64,000 bases of DNA, taken from positions 122,466 to 186,465 of the IMG/VR virus record IMGVR_UViG_3300042691_041718; one strand, given 5' to 3'. Under the pieces are notes generated by a model, which searched no databases, was not told the DNA's origin, and saw nothing but the letters and a program-made list of their open reading frames with translations. Of the stretch, positions 15,927 through 24,107 are shown piece by piece. Within the stretch, counting starts at the first letter, position 1, and each line of letters starts with the position of its first letter. Made by a program: the position numbers and the translations under genes. The DNA comes from a virus.

Positions 15927-18518
15927 TTAAATTAATCCATAAACACCATAAGCTCTAACTTTTGATCCATTATCTGGAGCAATTTCAAAAGTTACGGATT
16001 CTACTTTGTTATCGATATCAAAGTTAGGAGTATAATCTCCACTATCTTGTAATAGACCGTTAACATAGATTAACTCAGATCCACTTCTAACTGGAACACT
16101 CAATGTAAATGTTGTAATAATACCATTAGCAGATTCAACAATACTTACGTGTTTAGCATATATAGTTTCTAAGTCGTAAGCAATAGAAGCTTCTGCAGAC
16201 TCAGCTCTTGAAATTTCTGAATCTAAGTTATCAACAACCTCAGCAAATGAGTCAATTGAAGTTAAGTCAGTGTTAGCAATAATGTAAGATACCTCAGTCG
16301 ATAATACCGTAGCAATAGATCCCTCAGCAGCAGTAGCTCTCGAAATCTCAGCAGATAATGCACTATCTAGGGAATTATCAGCAGAAACTCTATTAGAAAC
16401 TTCAGAAGATAAATCAGCACCTAATAAATTAGATAAAGATAACTCAGCTGATGTTGCTCTTGAAATTTCCGAAGAAAGACCAGTAGCAATTGAGTTATCA
16501 GCAGCTAATCTAATAGAAGCCTCAGCTGTATCAGCAGATGTTCTAGCAACTAATTCAGAAGAAAGATCAGCAGCTATTGATACATCACCAAGAACTCTTA
16601 AAGAAGCCTCTGTTGAAACCGCATCTGCTCTGTTAACTAATTCGGAAGAAAGATCAGCAGCTATTGAATTGTCAGCAGAAATTCTATTTGATAATTCAGT
16701 GGATAATGCAGCATCGTTTGATAATACATAAGATGCAAATGCTTGATCATTGGTTGTATCAACAGAGTTAATTAATGAAACAATTTCAGCAAATGAGTCT
16801 TTATCAGCATCTGAAGCTAATAAAATAGCATCAATTCGATCTTTTTCTATAGAAAGCTTAGTATCTAAAGAGGCATCACCAGCAACTCTTAAAGAGGTTT
16901 CAGTAGAAACCGCAGATGCTCTAGCAACTAATTCAGAAGAAAGACCAGCAGCTATTGAATTATCAGCAGAAGCTCTAGCAACTAATTCAGAAGAAAGACC
17001 AGCAGCTATTGAATTATCAGCAACTAATCTTGTAGAAGCCTCAGTAGAAATTTGAGCACTTGTATAAGCCTTAGTAACTAAAGATAAATCACCAAATCCA
17101 GCTAATGAAGCTGGTTGAGCAGCAACGTTAATTAAACCAGAGAAAGTACGAGTGCCACTTGCAGGCGCACCAACCGATTCCATCAATCTAACTGTGTTAG
17201 TAGTAGCATCAACCTCAATTGTAGAACCATCAGTCATTGGAAAAGAGTTTATAACAGAAGCATCAGCAGAAATTCTAGCAACTAATTCAGCAGATAAGTT
17301 AGCAGCAATTGAAGCATCAGCAGAAGCTCTAGCAACTAATTCAGAAGAAAGACCAGCAGCAATTGAGTTATCAGCAGAAGCTCTAGCAACTAATTCAGAA
17401 GAAAGACCAGCAGCTATTGAATTATCAGCAGCTAATCTAATAGAAGCCTCAGCTGTATCAGCAGAAGCTCTAGCAACTAATTCAGAAGAAAGACCAGCAG
17501 CTATTGAATTATCAGCAGCTAATCTAATAGAAGCCTCAGCAGATAAATCGGATGAGTTATTAACATTTAAATTACTAATTAAAGTAGCTAAAGATGAATC
17601 ACCAGCAACTCTATTAGACAACTCAGTTGATAAATTTAAAGTTAACGAAAGCTCAGAGGATTCAGCTCTTGCTTGCTCAGCATCAACATCAGAAATACGA
17701 GCTTCAACTTCAGAAGAAAGATCTAAAGCAATAGAAGTATCTCCGGAAATCCTAGCTACGATTTCAGATGAGATAGCAGCAGCTCTATCAACTAATTCAG
17801 TTGATAAGTTAGCAGCTATTGAATCATCTGCAGCTAATCTTGTAGAAGCCTCAGCAGCGATTGCATTACTAGCTGATCCAGATAATAATGTGATGGCATT
17901 ATTCATATCACTATCAGCATTTTGGAATGCAGTAACGATTTCAGTTAAAGAGTCAATAGCTGAAGGATCTGTATTAGAAATAACAAAATCAACTTTTGTA
18001 TTCAATGAAGCTTCTGCTTCAATTGCTCTAGATGCTTCTGAACTTAAATCTGTTGCTAATGATAATTCAGCAGCTTCGGCTCTTGATTGTTCAGCATCAA
18101 CATCAGCTAATCTAGCTGAAGATTCGATCGAAATGTTGTTTTGTAAAGATTGTTCAGCAACGATTCTAGTAGAAATCTCAGCAGACATAGCAGCAGTTAC
18201 AGATAAATCCGCAATATCTCTATAATTTGCTTCATCAGCTAATGCGTTTTCTAAAGATAAATCACCAACAACTCTTAAAGATGCTTCAGAAGAAACAGCA
18301 GCAGTTCTTAAAGATTCCTCATTTGATAATGCAGTTTGTAAAGATAAATCACTGGAAACTCTTAAAGAAGCTTCAACACTCTCTTTAGTATCGATAGATG
18401 CGATAGTTGAAACCAATCCATTAATATCATCAATAACGATACCAACAGGAGCGGTAATCTGTGCGTTGTCCAATATTAAATCGGACTGTCTATTTAATAC
18501 AATTTTTGTACTTGACAT
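15927..18518 (-). CDS. Long repetitive coiled-coil tail-fibre protein
   Basis: An 863-residue protein made largely of Ser/Ala/Leu-rich repeats of about 18 residues, typified by NSIAAGLSSELVARASAD, mixed with shorter EASIRLAAD units. The hydrophobic spacing and length suggest a trimeric alpha-helical fibre shaft, interrupted near residues 420-465 by a short globular insert (TMTDGSTIEVDATTNTVRL type). The last 80 residues form a distinct domain (TTFTLSVPVRSGSELIYVNG, then GLLQDSGDYTP), also found at the end of the 188-residue protein at 19013; this module is common at the ends of phage fibre proteins. The gene has its own hairpin terminator and a candidate TATATTTG promoter about 60 nt upstream of the ATG. 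Likely the shaft of a long tail fibre, perhaps the carrier of the adhesins downstream. Confidence 0.8.
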   Translation of the reverse strand: MSSTKIVLNRQSDLILDNAQITAPVGIVIDDINGLVSTIASIDTKESVEASLRVSSDLSLQTALSNEESLRTAAVSSEASLRVVGDLSLENALADEANYRDIADLSVTAAMSAEISTRIVAEQSLQNNISIESSARLADVDAEQSRAEAAELSLATDLSSEASRAIEAEASLNTKVDFVISNTDPSAIDSLTEIVTAFQNADSDMNNAITLLSGSASNAIAAEASTRLAADDSIAANLSTELVDRAAAISSEIVARISGDTSIALDLSSEVEARISDVDAEQARAESSELSLTLNLSTELSNRVAGDSSLATLISNLNVNNSSDLSAEASIRLAADNSIAAGLSSELVARASADTAEASIRLAADNSIAAGLSSELVARASADNSIAAGLSSELVARASADASIAANLSAELVARISADASVINSFPMTDGSTIEVDATTNTVRLMESVGAPASGTRTFSGLINVAAQPASLAGFGDLSLVTKAYTSAQISTEASTRLVADNSIAAGLSSELVARASADNSIAAGLSSELVARASAVSTETSLRVAGDASLDTKLSIEKDRIDAILLASDADKDSFAEIVSLINSVDTTNDQAFASYVLSNDAALSTELSNRISADNSIAADLSSELVNRADAVSTEASLRVLGDVSIAADLSSELVARTSADTAEASIRLAADNSIATGLSSEISRATSAELSLSNLLGADLSSEVSNRVSADNSLDSALSAEISRATAAEGSIATVLSTEVSYIIANTDLTSIDSFAEVVDNLDSEISRAESAEASIAYDLETIYAKHVSIVESANGIITTFTLSVPVRSGSELIYVNGLLQDSGDYTPNFDIDNKVESVTFEIAPDNGSKVRAYGVYGLI
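16918..17026. repeat. Tandem 54-bp repeat inside the long fibre gene
   Basis: Two adjacent, nearly identical 54-bp copies encode the 18-residue shaft unit. Further close copies occur at about 17324-17430 and 17460-17520. Near-identity at the DNA level makes copy-number change by slippage or recombination plausible, which would alter fibre length. Confidence 0.75.
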
Positions 18519-18574
18519 AAAAAAAATTATTTGTTATTTGACAGTGTGTCGTCAATATTTTTTTCTGCTAAATA

Positions 18575-18582
18575 CAAATATA
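18575..18582 (-). promoter_or_regulatory. Candidate Bacteroidota-type -7 box (TATATTTG)
   Basis: TATATTTG on the minus strand fits the TAnnTTTG consensus of Bacteroidota housekeeping promoters and lies 57 nt upstream of the long fibre gene start. No clear -33 TTTG is visible. Confidence 0.4.
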
Positions 18583-18599
18583 AATTTTAATAGTTTTTT

Positions 18600-18619
18600 G
18601 TGGATTTTATATTATCCAC
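18600..18619. other. Stem-loop between the DUF5659-like gene and the long fibre gene
   Basis: GTGGAT and ATCCAC arms with an 8-nt AT loop, followed on the plus strand by GATTTTT. It could be a weak terminator for the minus-strand gene at 18702, or simply part of the leader of the fibre gene. Otherwise the 183-nt gap holds only AT-rich sequence. Confidence 0.4.
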
Positions 18620-18701
18620 GATTTTTAATATAAATATTTTATATGTTATATATTTAATAAAAATACTGTTTTTTTTTCAAACCCCTTTTTTTATTGAAAA
18701 A

Positions 18702-18932
18702 TTACATATTGTATAATAAATTTTTTATATTTTTTATAGAATTTGAATAATTTAATGGATCACAAGAACCATTTTCAGTTAAATACTCATTCACAACATC
18801 CATTAGATCAGGAGTTTGAATAAATATAAAGTTTGATTTGGATTTTACTTTTTCAACTATAAATTTGAATCCTTTTATTTTTAAATATGCTGTTAAATAT
18901 AAATCCGATGTTGTGTATTTTTTTTCGTCCAT
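18702..18932 (-). CDS. DUF5659-like small protein
   Basis: A 76-residue protein, MDEKKYTTSDLYLTAYL onward. The order YxTxDLYLxAYLxxKGF, a short strand region with FIFIQTPDL, then a helical LLYNM end resembles DUF5659 proteins seen in phages and mobile elements, recalled from memory. No catalytic residues are evident. It stands alone between the long fibre gene and the fibre-associated gene at 19013. Function unknown. Confidence 0.5.
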   Translation of the reverse strand: MDEKKYTTSDLYLTAYLKIKGFKFIVEKVKSKSNFIFIQTPDLMDVVNEYLTENGSCDPLNYSNSIKNIKNLLYNM

Positions 18933-19012
18933 TTTAATATTTTTTTTATTTATATCTTATATATTTATTTTTTTATTCAATAAATTGTATATTTCTATAT
19001 TTTTTAATTTTT

Positions 19013-19579
19013 TTAAAAGTTTTTTTCAACACTCATATAACTACATCTAATTTTAGATTCGGGTAGTGGAGCTTCATCAAAAACAATTTGGTTACCAGTT
19101 ATTATATAATCACCTTCATCTTGTAATAATCCATTTAAATATAGATGATCACTTCCTATTATGGGGTTATATAAAAGAGTAAATACTCTATTAAAACCAT
19201 CTATATCACCAATTGGAACCTCTTTATTTATTACTGTTGATTCTATCTGTTTAATAATTCTATCAGCTGTCCAAATATCTTTATTTGTTAACCCAAAATC
19301 ATTTATTTTATAACCAGATGATATAACAGATTCGGAATTAGTAGTTAATAACTCACCTTCTATAAAATTAGAATTGTTTAAACCACCTCTTTCCATTGGT
19401 AGTTGACCTTGCCAACCAACAACAAAGGAATGTGTTGATGAGTTAGTAGATGTGACAATATCAAGTAAAATGTTAGAATCACTACTTGGAATAAGATATT
19501 GAGTGGATCCTGGTGACCCATTAATACTCCTTAAAACCGTATTACTTACAATTTGTTTACCATGAATTCTTCCCTCCAT
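19013..19579 (-). CDS. Fibre-associated structural protein
   Basis: A 188-residue protein. The N-terminal half contains IHGKQIVSNTVLRSINGSPG and WTADRIIKQIE, typical of phage tail-fibre baseplate-proximal segments. The C-terminal 70 residues (FNRVFTLLYNP, HLYLNGLLQDEGDY, then IVFDEAPLPESKIRCSY) repeat the end-domain of the long 863-residue fibre. The pattern of a functional threonine-rich strand followed by YLNGLLQ and GDY recurs in many phage fibre proteins as a small beta domain. It probably joins or terminates a fibre. A divergent AT-rich 114-nt gap separates it from the plus-strand gene at 19694. Confidence 0.65.
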   Translation of the reverse strand: MEGRIHGKQIVSNTVLRSINGSPGSTQYLIPSSDSNILLDIVTSTNSSTHSFVVGWQGQLPMERGGLNNSNFIEGELLTTNSESVISSGYKINDFGLTNKDIWTADRIIKQIESTVINKEVPIGDIDGFNRVFTLLYNPIIGSDHLYLNGLLQDEGDYIITGNQIVFDEAPLPESKIRCSYMSVEKNF

Positions 19580-19659
19580 TATAATTAATAATAATTAATT
19601 TATGTATATATATTATTAATTAATTTCTTTTTTAATTAAACATAAAAAAAGATAAAAAA

Positions 19660-19673
19660 AATTAATATATACT
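19660..19673 (+). promoter_or_regulatory. TTAATATATACT element upstream of 19694
   Basis: ATTAATATATACTAG lies about 22 nt before the ATG at 19694. It shares the TTAATATATACT core with the 15-bp element found three times elsewhere (25151, 55298 and 63390 on the minus strand) and with a copy at 42379. Confidence 0.4.
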
Positions 19674-19693
19674 AGATAAATTAATTCACAAAA

Positions 19694-20506
19694 ATGAAGA
19701 ATATTGGTAGATATGATATAGAAACTTATAATGTTACAGTGAATGGTATTACTGAAACAAGAAAAAAAATACTTTATTATAACAATAATAATGAAGATTT
19801 CTTTGTAGAAAGATATTATGGTATAATACGTGATGGATACGAGCAAACCGAAATAATATTTAAAAATCTAAGATGGTTTGATATAAAAACAAATATTGTT
19901 GGTAAATCATTTTATATCAGTGATAGAGGAACACCACCAATTCCATATGTTTATTTTACAATTGCTGATATTGACTCTATACAAAGAGAAACCTCAACAA
20001 AATTAAAGGTAATAGATACTACAAATAATCCGATTGCTTTAGTATTTGAAACAGAATTTGATTGTAATCAGGCTTACTCCTTAATAATTCTCCTATTGGA
20101 TGATCCAAATGCTGATACTAATAATGTAACAGTCGATTCATCCGGTCCAATTATACATTTTAATAGTAATTTTTATAATGTTGATGTTTTGGATAATAAT
20201 TTTCAAACCGGTACATTTTCATCAGATGCAACAACATCATTAATCTTAAATATAAATACTCATAGTTTTACAGGAACTTTACCAATTTCTAAAGGTGATA
20301 TAAGAACTCATTTAGTAAAGGGAGTTACTGATAATAGAGATATTAGTATAAATATGATGGATAATGATATAACTATTAATGCCGGGTCTATTACCGGAAC
20401 TGAAGTAAGTAATATCTCAACAACTGGTTTGTTTTTTATCAAATTTGAAATATCTGATCTAGTTAAAAATAAAACGGTATTTACTGTTTTAGCAAACTTA
20501 ACTTAA
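19694..20506 (+). CDS. Unknown structural-type protein
   Basis: A 270-residue protein, MKNIGRYDIETYNVTVNG onward, beta-rich and full of Asn, Thr and Ser. A segment near residues 95-135 (STKLKVIDTTNN, then a hydrophobic strand and helix FDCNQAYSLIILLLDD) resembles a segment of the next gene (NKNVVINLDFTDNNEARLALVEL), so the two may share a small domain. There is no signal peptide or membrane segment. It is 14 nt upstream of the 309-residue gene and probably in the same operon. A virion role is inferred from composition and from its place next to fibre genes. Confidence 0.65.
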   Translation: MKNIGRYDIETYNVTVNGITETRKKILYYNNNNEDFFVERYYGIIRDGYEQTEIIFKNLRWFDIKTNIVGKSFYISDRGTPPIPYVYFTIADIDSIQRETSTKLKVIDTTNNPIALVFETEFDCNQAYSLIILLLDDPNADTNNVTVDSSGPIIHFNSNFYNVDVLDNNFQTGTFSSDATTSLILNINTHSFTGTLPISKGDIRTHLVKGVTDNRDISINMMDNDITINAGSITGTEVSNISTTGLFFIKFEISDLVKNKTVFTVLANLT

Positions 20507-20520
20507 ATAATATATAATAA

Positions 20521-21450
20521 ATGAGTAATTATAGTTTAAATAAATTTGTTAGGGAAGCAAAACCAACAGATAATTTAGTAACAATATATAATATCAATGG
20601 TTTACCAACCTATACAGTTAACCCACTTTCTATAACTAGGGTTTTAGTTCAAAATAATTTAGTTGTTTTAACTACAAACAAAAACGTAGTTATAAATCTC
20701 GACTTTACTGATAATAATGAAGCTAGATTAGCACTTGTTGAATTACAAAGACAATTCGATATAATCAGAAAAAGAATCACAACACAAGCTCAAGCTCAGG
20801 CTCAAGCAGTTGAAATAGTACAATCTGGTACCGACTTTACCCAAATTTATAATCAAATTATTTATGGTACACAAAGTGGTGGTACACAAAGTGGTGGTAC
20901 ACAAAGTAGTATTGAGAGTAGAATAGTTGACTTGGTTAAAATGATCAGTCAAAGTATGAATACCCTACAACAAAATATCGGTATTACAGATGCTGGTCCC
21001 GATTTTATAAGTATGTATGATATAAAGAAATTAGAATATAATCCAATTCTATCAACATACTCAACAACTGATAGTTTAACACAAAGAATAAAAACACTTA
21101 CAGAACATATAGCTCAGGATATTTACACATTAAATCAAAAACAAGAAAAAATTTCAAATTCATTTAACCCAGTAAACACTTTTAGTGGCAATGAACCTGT
21201 TGATATATTAAACTTAACTTTTAATGAATTGAGTGAAGGACCTGTAACAATTTTAATAAATGGAATTTATTTAAAACCGAGTAATTCAATTCAGAATATC
21301 GCATTTTTTTCAAATGATGGTATGCAAACAGCTACTGATTATATACAAGAGGGATCTATACTCTATATAAATCCAAATAAATTAGGATATGATATTGATG
21401 AGAATGATACAATTACAATAGAATATTTAACTAGAAATATTCTATTTTAA
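20521..21450 (+). CDS. Fibre-like structural protein with GTQSG repeats
   Basis: A 309-residue protein. Residues 1-85 contain a small domain related to the upstream gene; next comes a QAQAQAQA stretch, then three exact GGTQS units, then a helical region with coiled-coil character (LTQRIKTLTEHIAQDIYTLN). The C-terminal 90 residues (VTILINGIYLKPSN, then TATDYIQEGSILYINPN) repeat the strand order of the fibre end-domain of the proteins at 15927 and 19013. It is therefore probably a tail-fibre or fibre-connector protein. Its stop overlaps the stop of the convergent methyltransferase gene by 4 nt. Confidence 0.65.
   Translation: MSNYSLNKFVREAKPTDNLVTIYNINGLPTYTVNPLSITRVLVQNNLVVLTTNKNVVINLDFTDNNEARLALVELQRQFDIIRKRITTQAQAQAQAVEIVQSGTDFTQIYNQIIYGTQSGGTQSGGTQSSIESRIVDLVKMISQSMNTLQQNIGITDAGPDFISMYDIKKLEYNPILSTYSTTDSLTQRIKTLTEHIAQDIYTLNQKQEKISNSFNPVNTFSGNEPVDILNLTFNELSEGPVTILINGIYLKPSNSIQNIAFFSNDGMQTATDYIQEGSILYINPNKLGYDIDENDTITIEYLTRNILF
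20866..20910. repeat. Three 15-bp tandem repeats
   Basis: Three successive copies of GGTACACAAAGTGGT (the last with one change) encode GTQSG units. An adjacent CAAGCT hexamer repeat at 20785-20808 encodes QAQA. Both are slippage-prone. Confidence 0.85.
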
Positions 21451-22169
21451 TAATTCATTATTATAAATTCAGTACCCATAATTGTCATCTTTTTCTCAAT
21501 TCTAAAGTTATTATATAAATTCTCCAAATCATCAAATTGCCAATAACTTAAAACAAATCTACCTTTAATAGATTTTAATATATCAGATAACTCTTTATGA
21601 GATTCTTTATTAAAATTATGATTTATGTAGTAATTCTCTTTACCCATATAAGGTGGATCAATATAAAAAAATGTTGATTCTGAATCATATTCGGTAAAAA
21701 TCTTTTTATAATCCCAGTTATGTATTTTAGTTATTTTATCTAAAAGTGGTTTATAAGCCCTAAGTTTTAATTTGAATATCTCAAACTCACTATCACCTAA
21801 CCAAGAATTTTTACCTATTTTATTTGTTGATGAACAAGTTAAAATTATTAACCACTGAATTGCCTTTTGTAATTCATCACCATCATTAAGTTTATTTAAA
21901 ACATCAGAATAGTAGTTTTGATCTACTTTGATATTTTTTATTTCCGAAATAAAATCTTTGTTAAATTTTAGTTGATTAAATAAATTATAATTCAAATAAT
22001 TAATATCATTATAGATATAATCAACACCCTTAAACTTACTAAAGTTTAAAGAAAAGAAAACACCCATTGCCCCACCAAAAGGCTCAATATATGTTTTTAT
22101 ATCGGTTGGTATATTTGGTGTTATAAAATTTGATAACCTACTTTTTTCACCTAAATACGGTATTAACAT
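21447..22169 (-). CDS. D12-class DNA adenine-N6 methyltransferase (Dam-like)
   Basis: A 240-residue protein with the expected order of a D12 class N6-adenine methyltransferase: PYLGEKSRL at residues 4-12, the SAM-binding segment YIEPFGGAMGVF at 27-38, and catalytic DPPY at 171-174 preceded by TFFYI. Length fits Dam of T4 and bacteria (about 260). It would transfer a methyl group from SAM to adenine in DNA, protecting phage DNA or marking it. It overlaps the upstream cytochrome gene by one base (TAATG), so it is translated as part of the minus-strand operon starting at 24261. Its target site cannot be read from the sequence. Confidence 0.9.
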   Translation of the reverse strand: MLIPYLGEKSRLSNFITPNIPTDIKTYIEPFGGAMGVFFSLNFSKFKGVDYIYNDINYLNYNLFNQLKFNKDFISEIKNIKVDQNYYSDVLNKLNDGDELQKAIQWLIILTCSSTNKIGKNSWLGDSEFEIFKLKLRAYKPLLDKITKIHNWDYKKIFTEYDSESTFFYIDPPYMGKENYYINHNFNKESHKELSDILKSIKGRFVLSYWQFDDLENLYNNFRIEKKMTIMGTEFIIMNY

Positions 22170-22639
22170 TAATCAGTTCTATATTTTATACTATATATTG
22201 TATATGACTTTATATATTCAATTTGACTATCGTTCAATACTTCATTAAACTTTGGCATAATCATTGATTTTGGCATCCATTTATTAAATAATACTTCAGT
22301 ATGTTTATATTTTTTTGATAAATCACTTATATCTTTAACACTTTCATTAAAGTATTTAAAAGAAATACTATCATTTAATTTTGGACCAGCAAAATCTTTA
22401 TCAAAAGAGTGACAACTAGCACAGTATCTAGAGAATAAAACTTTACCAGAATCAATATATTCTGGTAAAATATTTATCTCAGATAAAGTATCATCTTTAT
22501 CTCTATAATCAGAAATATTTCCAGTTGTTGGTTTATTATAACTATTAATTTTTGGCTCAAGATAAGTTCTACAAAATGTGTGTATTAAAAACCAAATACC
22601 AAATATAACCAAAAACTCATATATTATTAGTTTTTTCAT
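22169..22639 (-). CDS. Membrane-anchored monohaem c-type cytochrome
   Basis: A 156-residue protein with a hydrophobic N-terminal segment (residues 4-20) after two lysines, predicting a single membrane anchor with the rest outside the cytoplasm. Residues 73-77 are CASCH, the CxxCH site for covalent haem attachment, preceded by GKVLFSRY. GPKL follows at 85-88 and Met126 or Met128 (in SMIMPKFNE) is the likely sixth haem ligand, ahead of a C-terminal helix. This is the class I cytochrome c order. It would need the host cytochrome c maturation machinery. The ATG overlaps the stop of the upstream gene (22636-22639), so translation is coupled. A cytochrome c is highly unusual on a phage; an electron-transfer or peroxidase-like role is possible. 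Confidence 0.85.
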   Translation of the reverse strand: MKKLIIYEFLVIFGIWFLIHTFCRTYLEPKINSYNKPTTGNISDYRDKDDTLSEINILPEYIDSGKVLFSRYCASCHSFDKDFAGPKLNDSISFKYFNESVKDISDLSKKYKHTEVLFNKWMPKSMIMPKFNEVLNDSQIEYIKSYTIYSIKYRTD

Positions 22640-22995
22640 CTATTCCAATAATAGTATTGATAATTGTAGTTATAATTATAGTTTTGTCTTGGGTAATAGT
22701 AATTTTCATAATACCAATTAGACCAATAACAATACCAAGCATAAGAATTCCAATATTGTGCTAACCAACCATTTACAGTCCAAACATAAATATATCCAGA
22801 ATACTGCTGTTGTTCCCATTGTAAAATTCTGTATCTTTTTTGATAACCACCTTGAAAATTATATTGATAATAATAGTCATATTCTTTAACTCTTTGACCT
22901 TGATATTGGTAATAATTACCAGATTGCCAACCTGATTGTGAAAAAGAAAATAAAGTTGTTAATGTTATTAATAATGTTAGTAAAAATTTTCTCAT
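22636..22995 (-). CDS. Secreted Tyr/Trp-rich protein
   Basis: A 119-residue protein with a classical signal peptide: MRK, hydrophobic FLLTLLITLTTLFSF, then SQ, a cleavage context common in Flavobacteriia. The mature part of about 98 residues is extraordinary in composition: about 29 tyrosines and about 9 tryptophans, with many Gln and Asn, and runs such as DYYYQY and NYNYNYNY. Only one cysteine is present after cleavage. It lies between the M16 peptidase (2-nt gap) and the cytochrome c (4-nt overlap). No family recognised. The composition suggests an aggregating, adhesive or oxidatively cross-linkable extracellular or periplasmic protein; this is inference. Confidence 0.75.
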   Translation of the reverse strand: MRKFLLTLLITLTTLFSFSQSGWQSGNYYQYQGQRVKEYDYYYQYNFQGGYQKRYRILQWEQQQYSGYIYVWTVNGWLAQYWNSYAWYCYWSNWYYENYYYPRQNYNYNYNYQYYYWNR

Positions 22996-22997
22996 AA

Positions 22998-24107
22998 TTA
23001 TTTCTTAAATTCATTTTTGTCATTTGATACATAAAAATTATCAAATTGATAGTACTTATCATAAACTTCTTTAACCTTCATAAAGTTAACTTCATCTAAG
23101 ATGTCATAAACACTCCAACCTTCTGGATTTATGAATTGATTTACGTTTTTATATCTTAAAATTTCATCTTTCTTTTGTCTAACTGAGTAGAAATCTTTAA
23201 CTAAGTCAAATCTGTCTTTTGTTAAATACTTTTTAGGATTGTCTAAAACCAATTTAGTAGCATCTACAACAGCATTAAAGTTTTTATTAGATGTTTGAGT
23301 TGCGATAGCATTGATTCCTTGTTGATTCATTCTTGATTGATAGCAGTGTACATAATAAACTAAACCTCTTTTTTCTCTAATTTCTTGATAAAGTGGAGAT
23401 TTTAATCCTAATGATAACATTGCGTTGATATAATGAACATAAGCAAAGTCTTCATTGATAATAGGTGATAACATAATTAAAGATGATTTATCTTTAAAAT
23501 CATTATTTAACTCAAATGGTACTTTGTAGTCACCATACTCAACATTTTTAATGATTTCTCTTTCAGCAAAATCTAAAGTCTTGTTCTTATAAGGATTGTT
23601 TTTAGAAACATTAATTACTTTAGTTGGTTTAGCATATTGTAGTTCCCAAAAGTTTATTATGTCTAAAAATTTTAAACTTTCTAAATCTTCTTTTAAACCG
23701 ATAGGGCCATAGTCATTAAATAATTTTCTAGAAAGATTTAACATATGAGATTCACTTAAATCTGTGAAGCTATCCATATATTCTTCCATTACAATCTTTC
23801 TCTCATTCTCAAAATCTTCTTTTGTTATTTTAAAATCGAAAATTAAATCTACTATAATATGTTTCCATTTATTTACTTTTTCATCAAGCCCTTGGATATA
23901 CATACATATATCATTAGAACTTGTCCATAAATTCCATTCGACACCGTCTCGGTCAAAATCTTCTTGTAAGTGATCAATCATTTTTGTTTGCAAATGTTCT
24001 ACCAAATGAGATATCCCGAAATTTCCTTTCTTTTCAAGGTTAGTTGAGCCTTCCCATAGTATGTAAAATGAACTTAGATCATTTTCACTCTTTAAATTAA
24101 TTATCAT
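22998..24107 (-). CDS. M16 family zinc metallopeptidase
   Basis: A 369-residue protein with both halves of an M16 (pitrilysin / processing peptidase) subunit. HLVEH at residues 34-38 is the inverted HxxEH zinc motif, and ENERKIVMEEY about 65-70 residues later supplies the probable third ligand (Glu109). The C-terminal half has SPLYQEIREKRGLVYYV, the conserved substrate-contacting RGLxY element of M16 C-terminal domains. All catalytic residues are therefore present. There is no signal peptide, so it acts in the cytoplasm unless exported in another way. Length is slightly shorter than typical bacterial members (about 420). The start overlaps the end of the ribbon-helix-helix gene by 11 nt. It might process the neighbouring secreted proteins or host proteins; the substrate is unknown. 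Confidence 0.88.
   Translation of the reverse strand: MIINLKSENDLSSFYILWEGSTNLEKKGNFGISHLVEHLQTKMIDHLQEDFDRDGVEWNLWTSSNDICMYIQGLDEKVNKWKHIIVDLIFDFKITKEDFENERKIVMEEYMDSFTDLSESHMLNLSRKLFNDYGPIGLKEDLESLKFLDIINFWELQYAKPTKVINVSKNNPYKNKTLDFAEREIIKNVEYGDYKVPFELNNDFKDKSSLIMLSPIINEDFAYVHYINAMLSLGLKSPLYQEIREKRGLVYYVHCYQSRMNQQGINAIATQTSNKNFNAVVDATKLVLDNPKKYLTKDRFDLVKDFYSVRQKKDEILRYKNVNQFINPEGWSVYDILDEVNFMKVKEVYDKYYQFDNFYVSNDKNEFKK

Noticed and set aside
17152-18225. Long plus-strand frame (357 codons) opposite the coiled-coil fibre gene
   Set aside because: It mirrors the Ser/Ala/Leu repeat of the real minus-strand gene and has only low-complexity Ala/Ser/Glu sequence; the minus frame is longer, has a proper end domain and a terminator.
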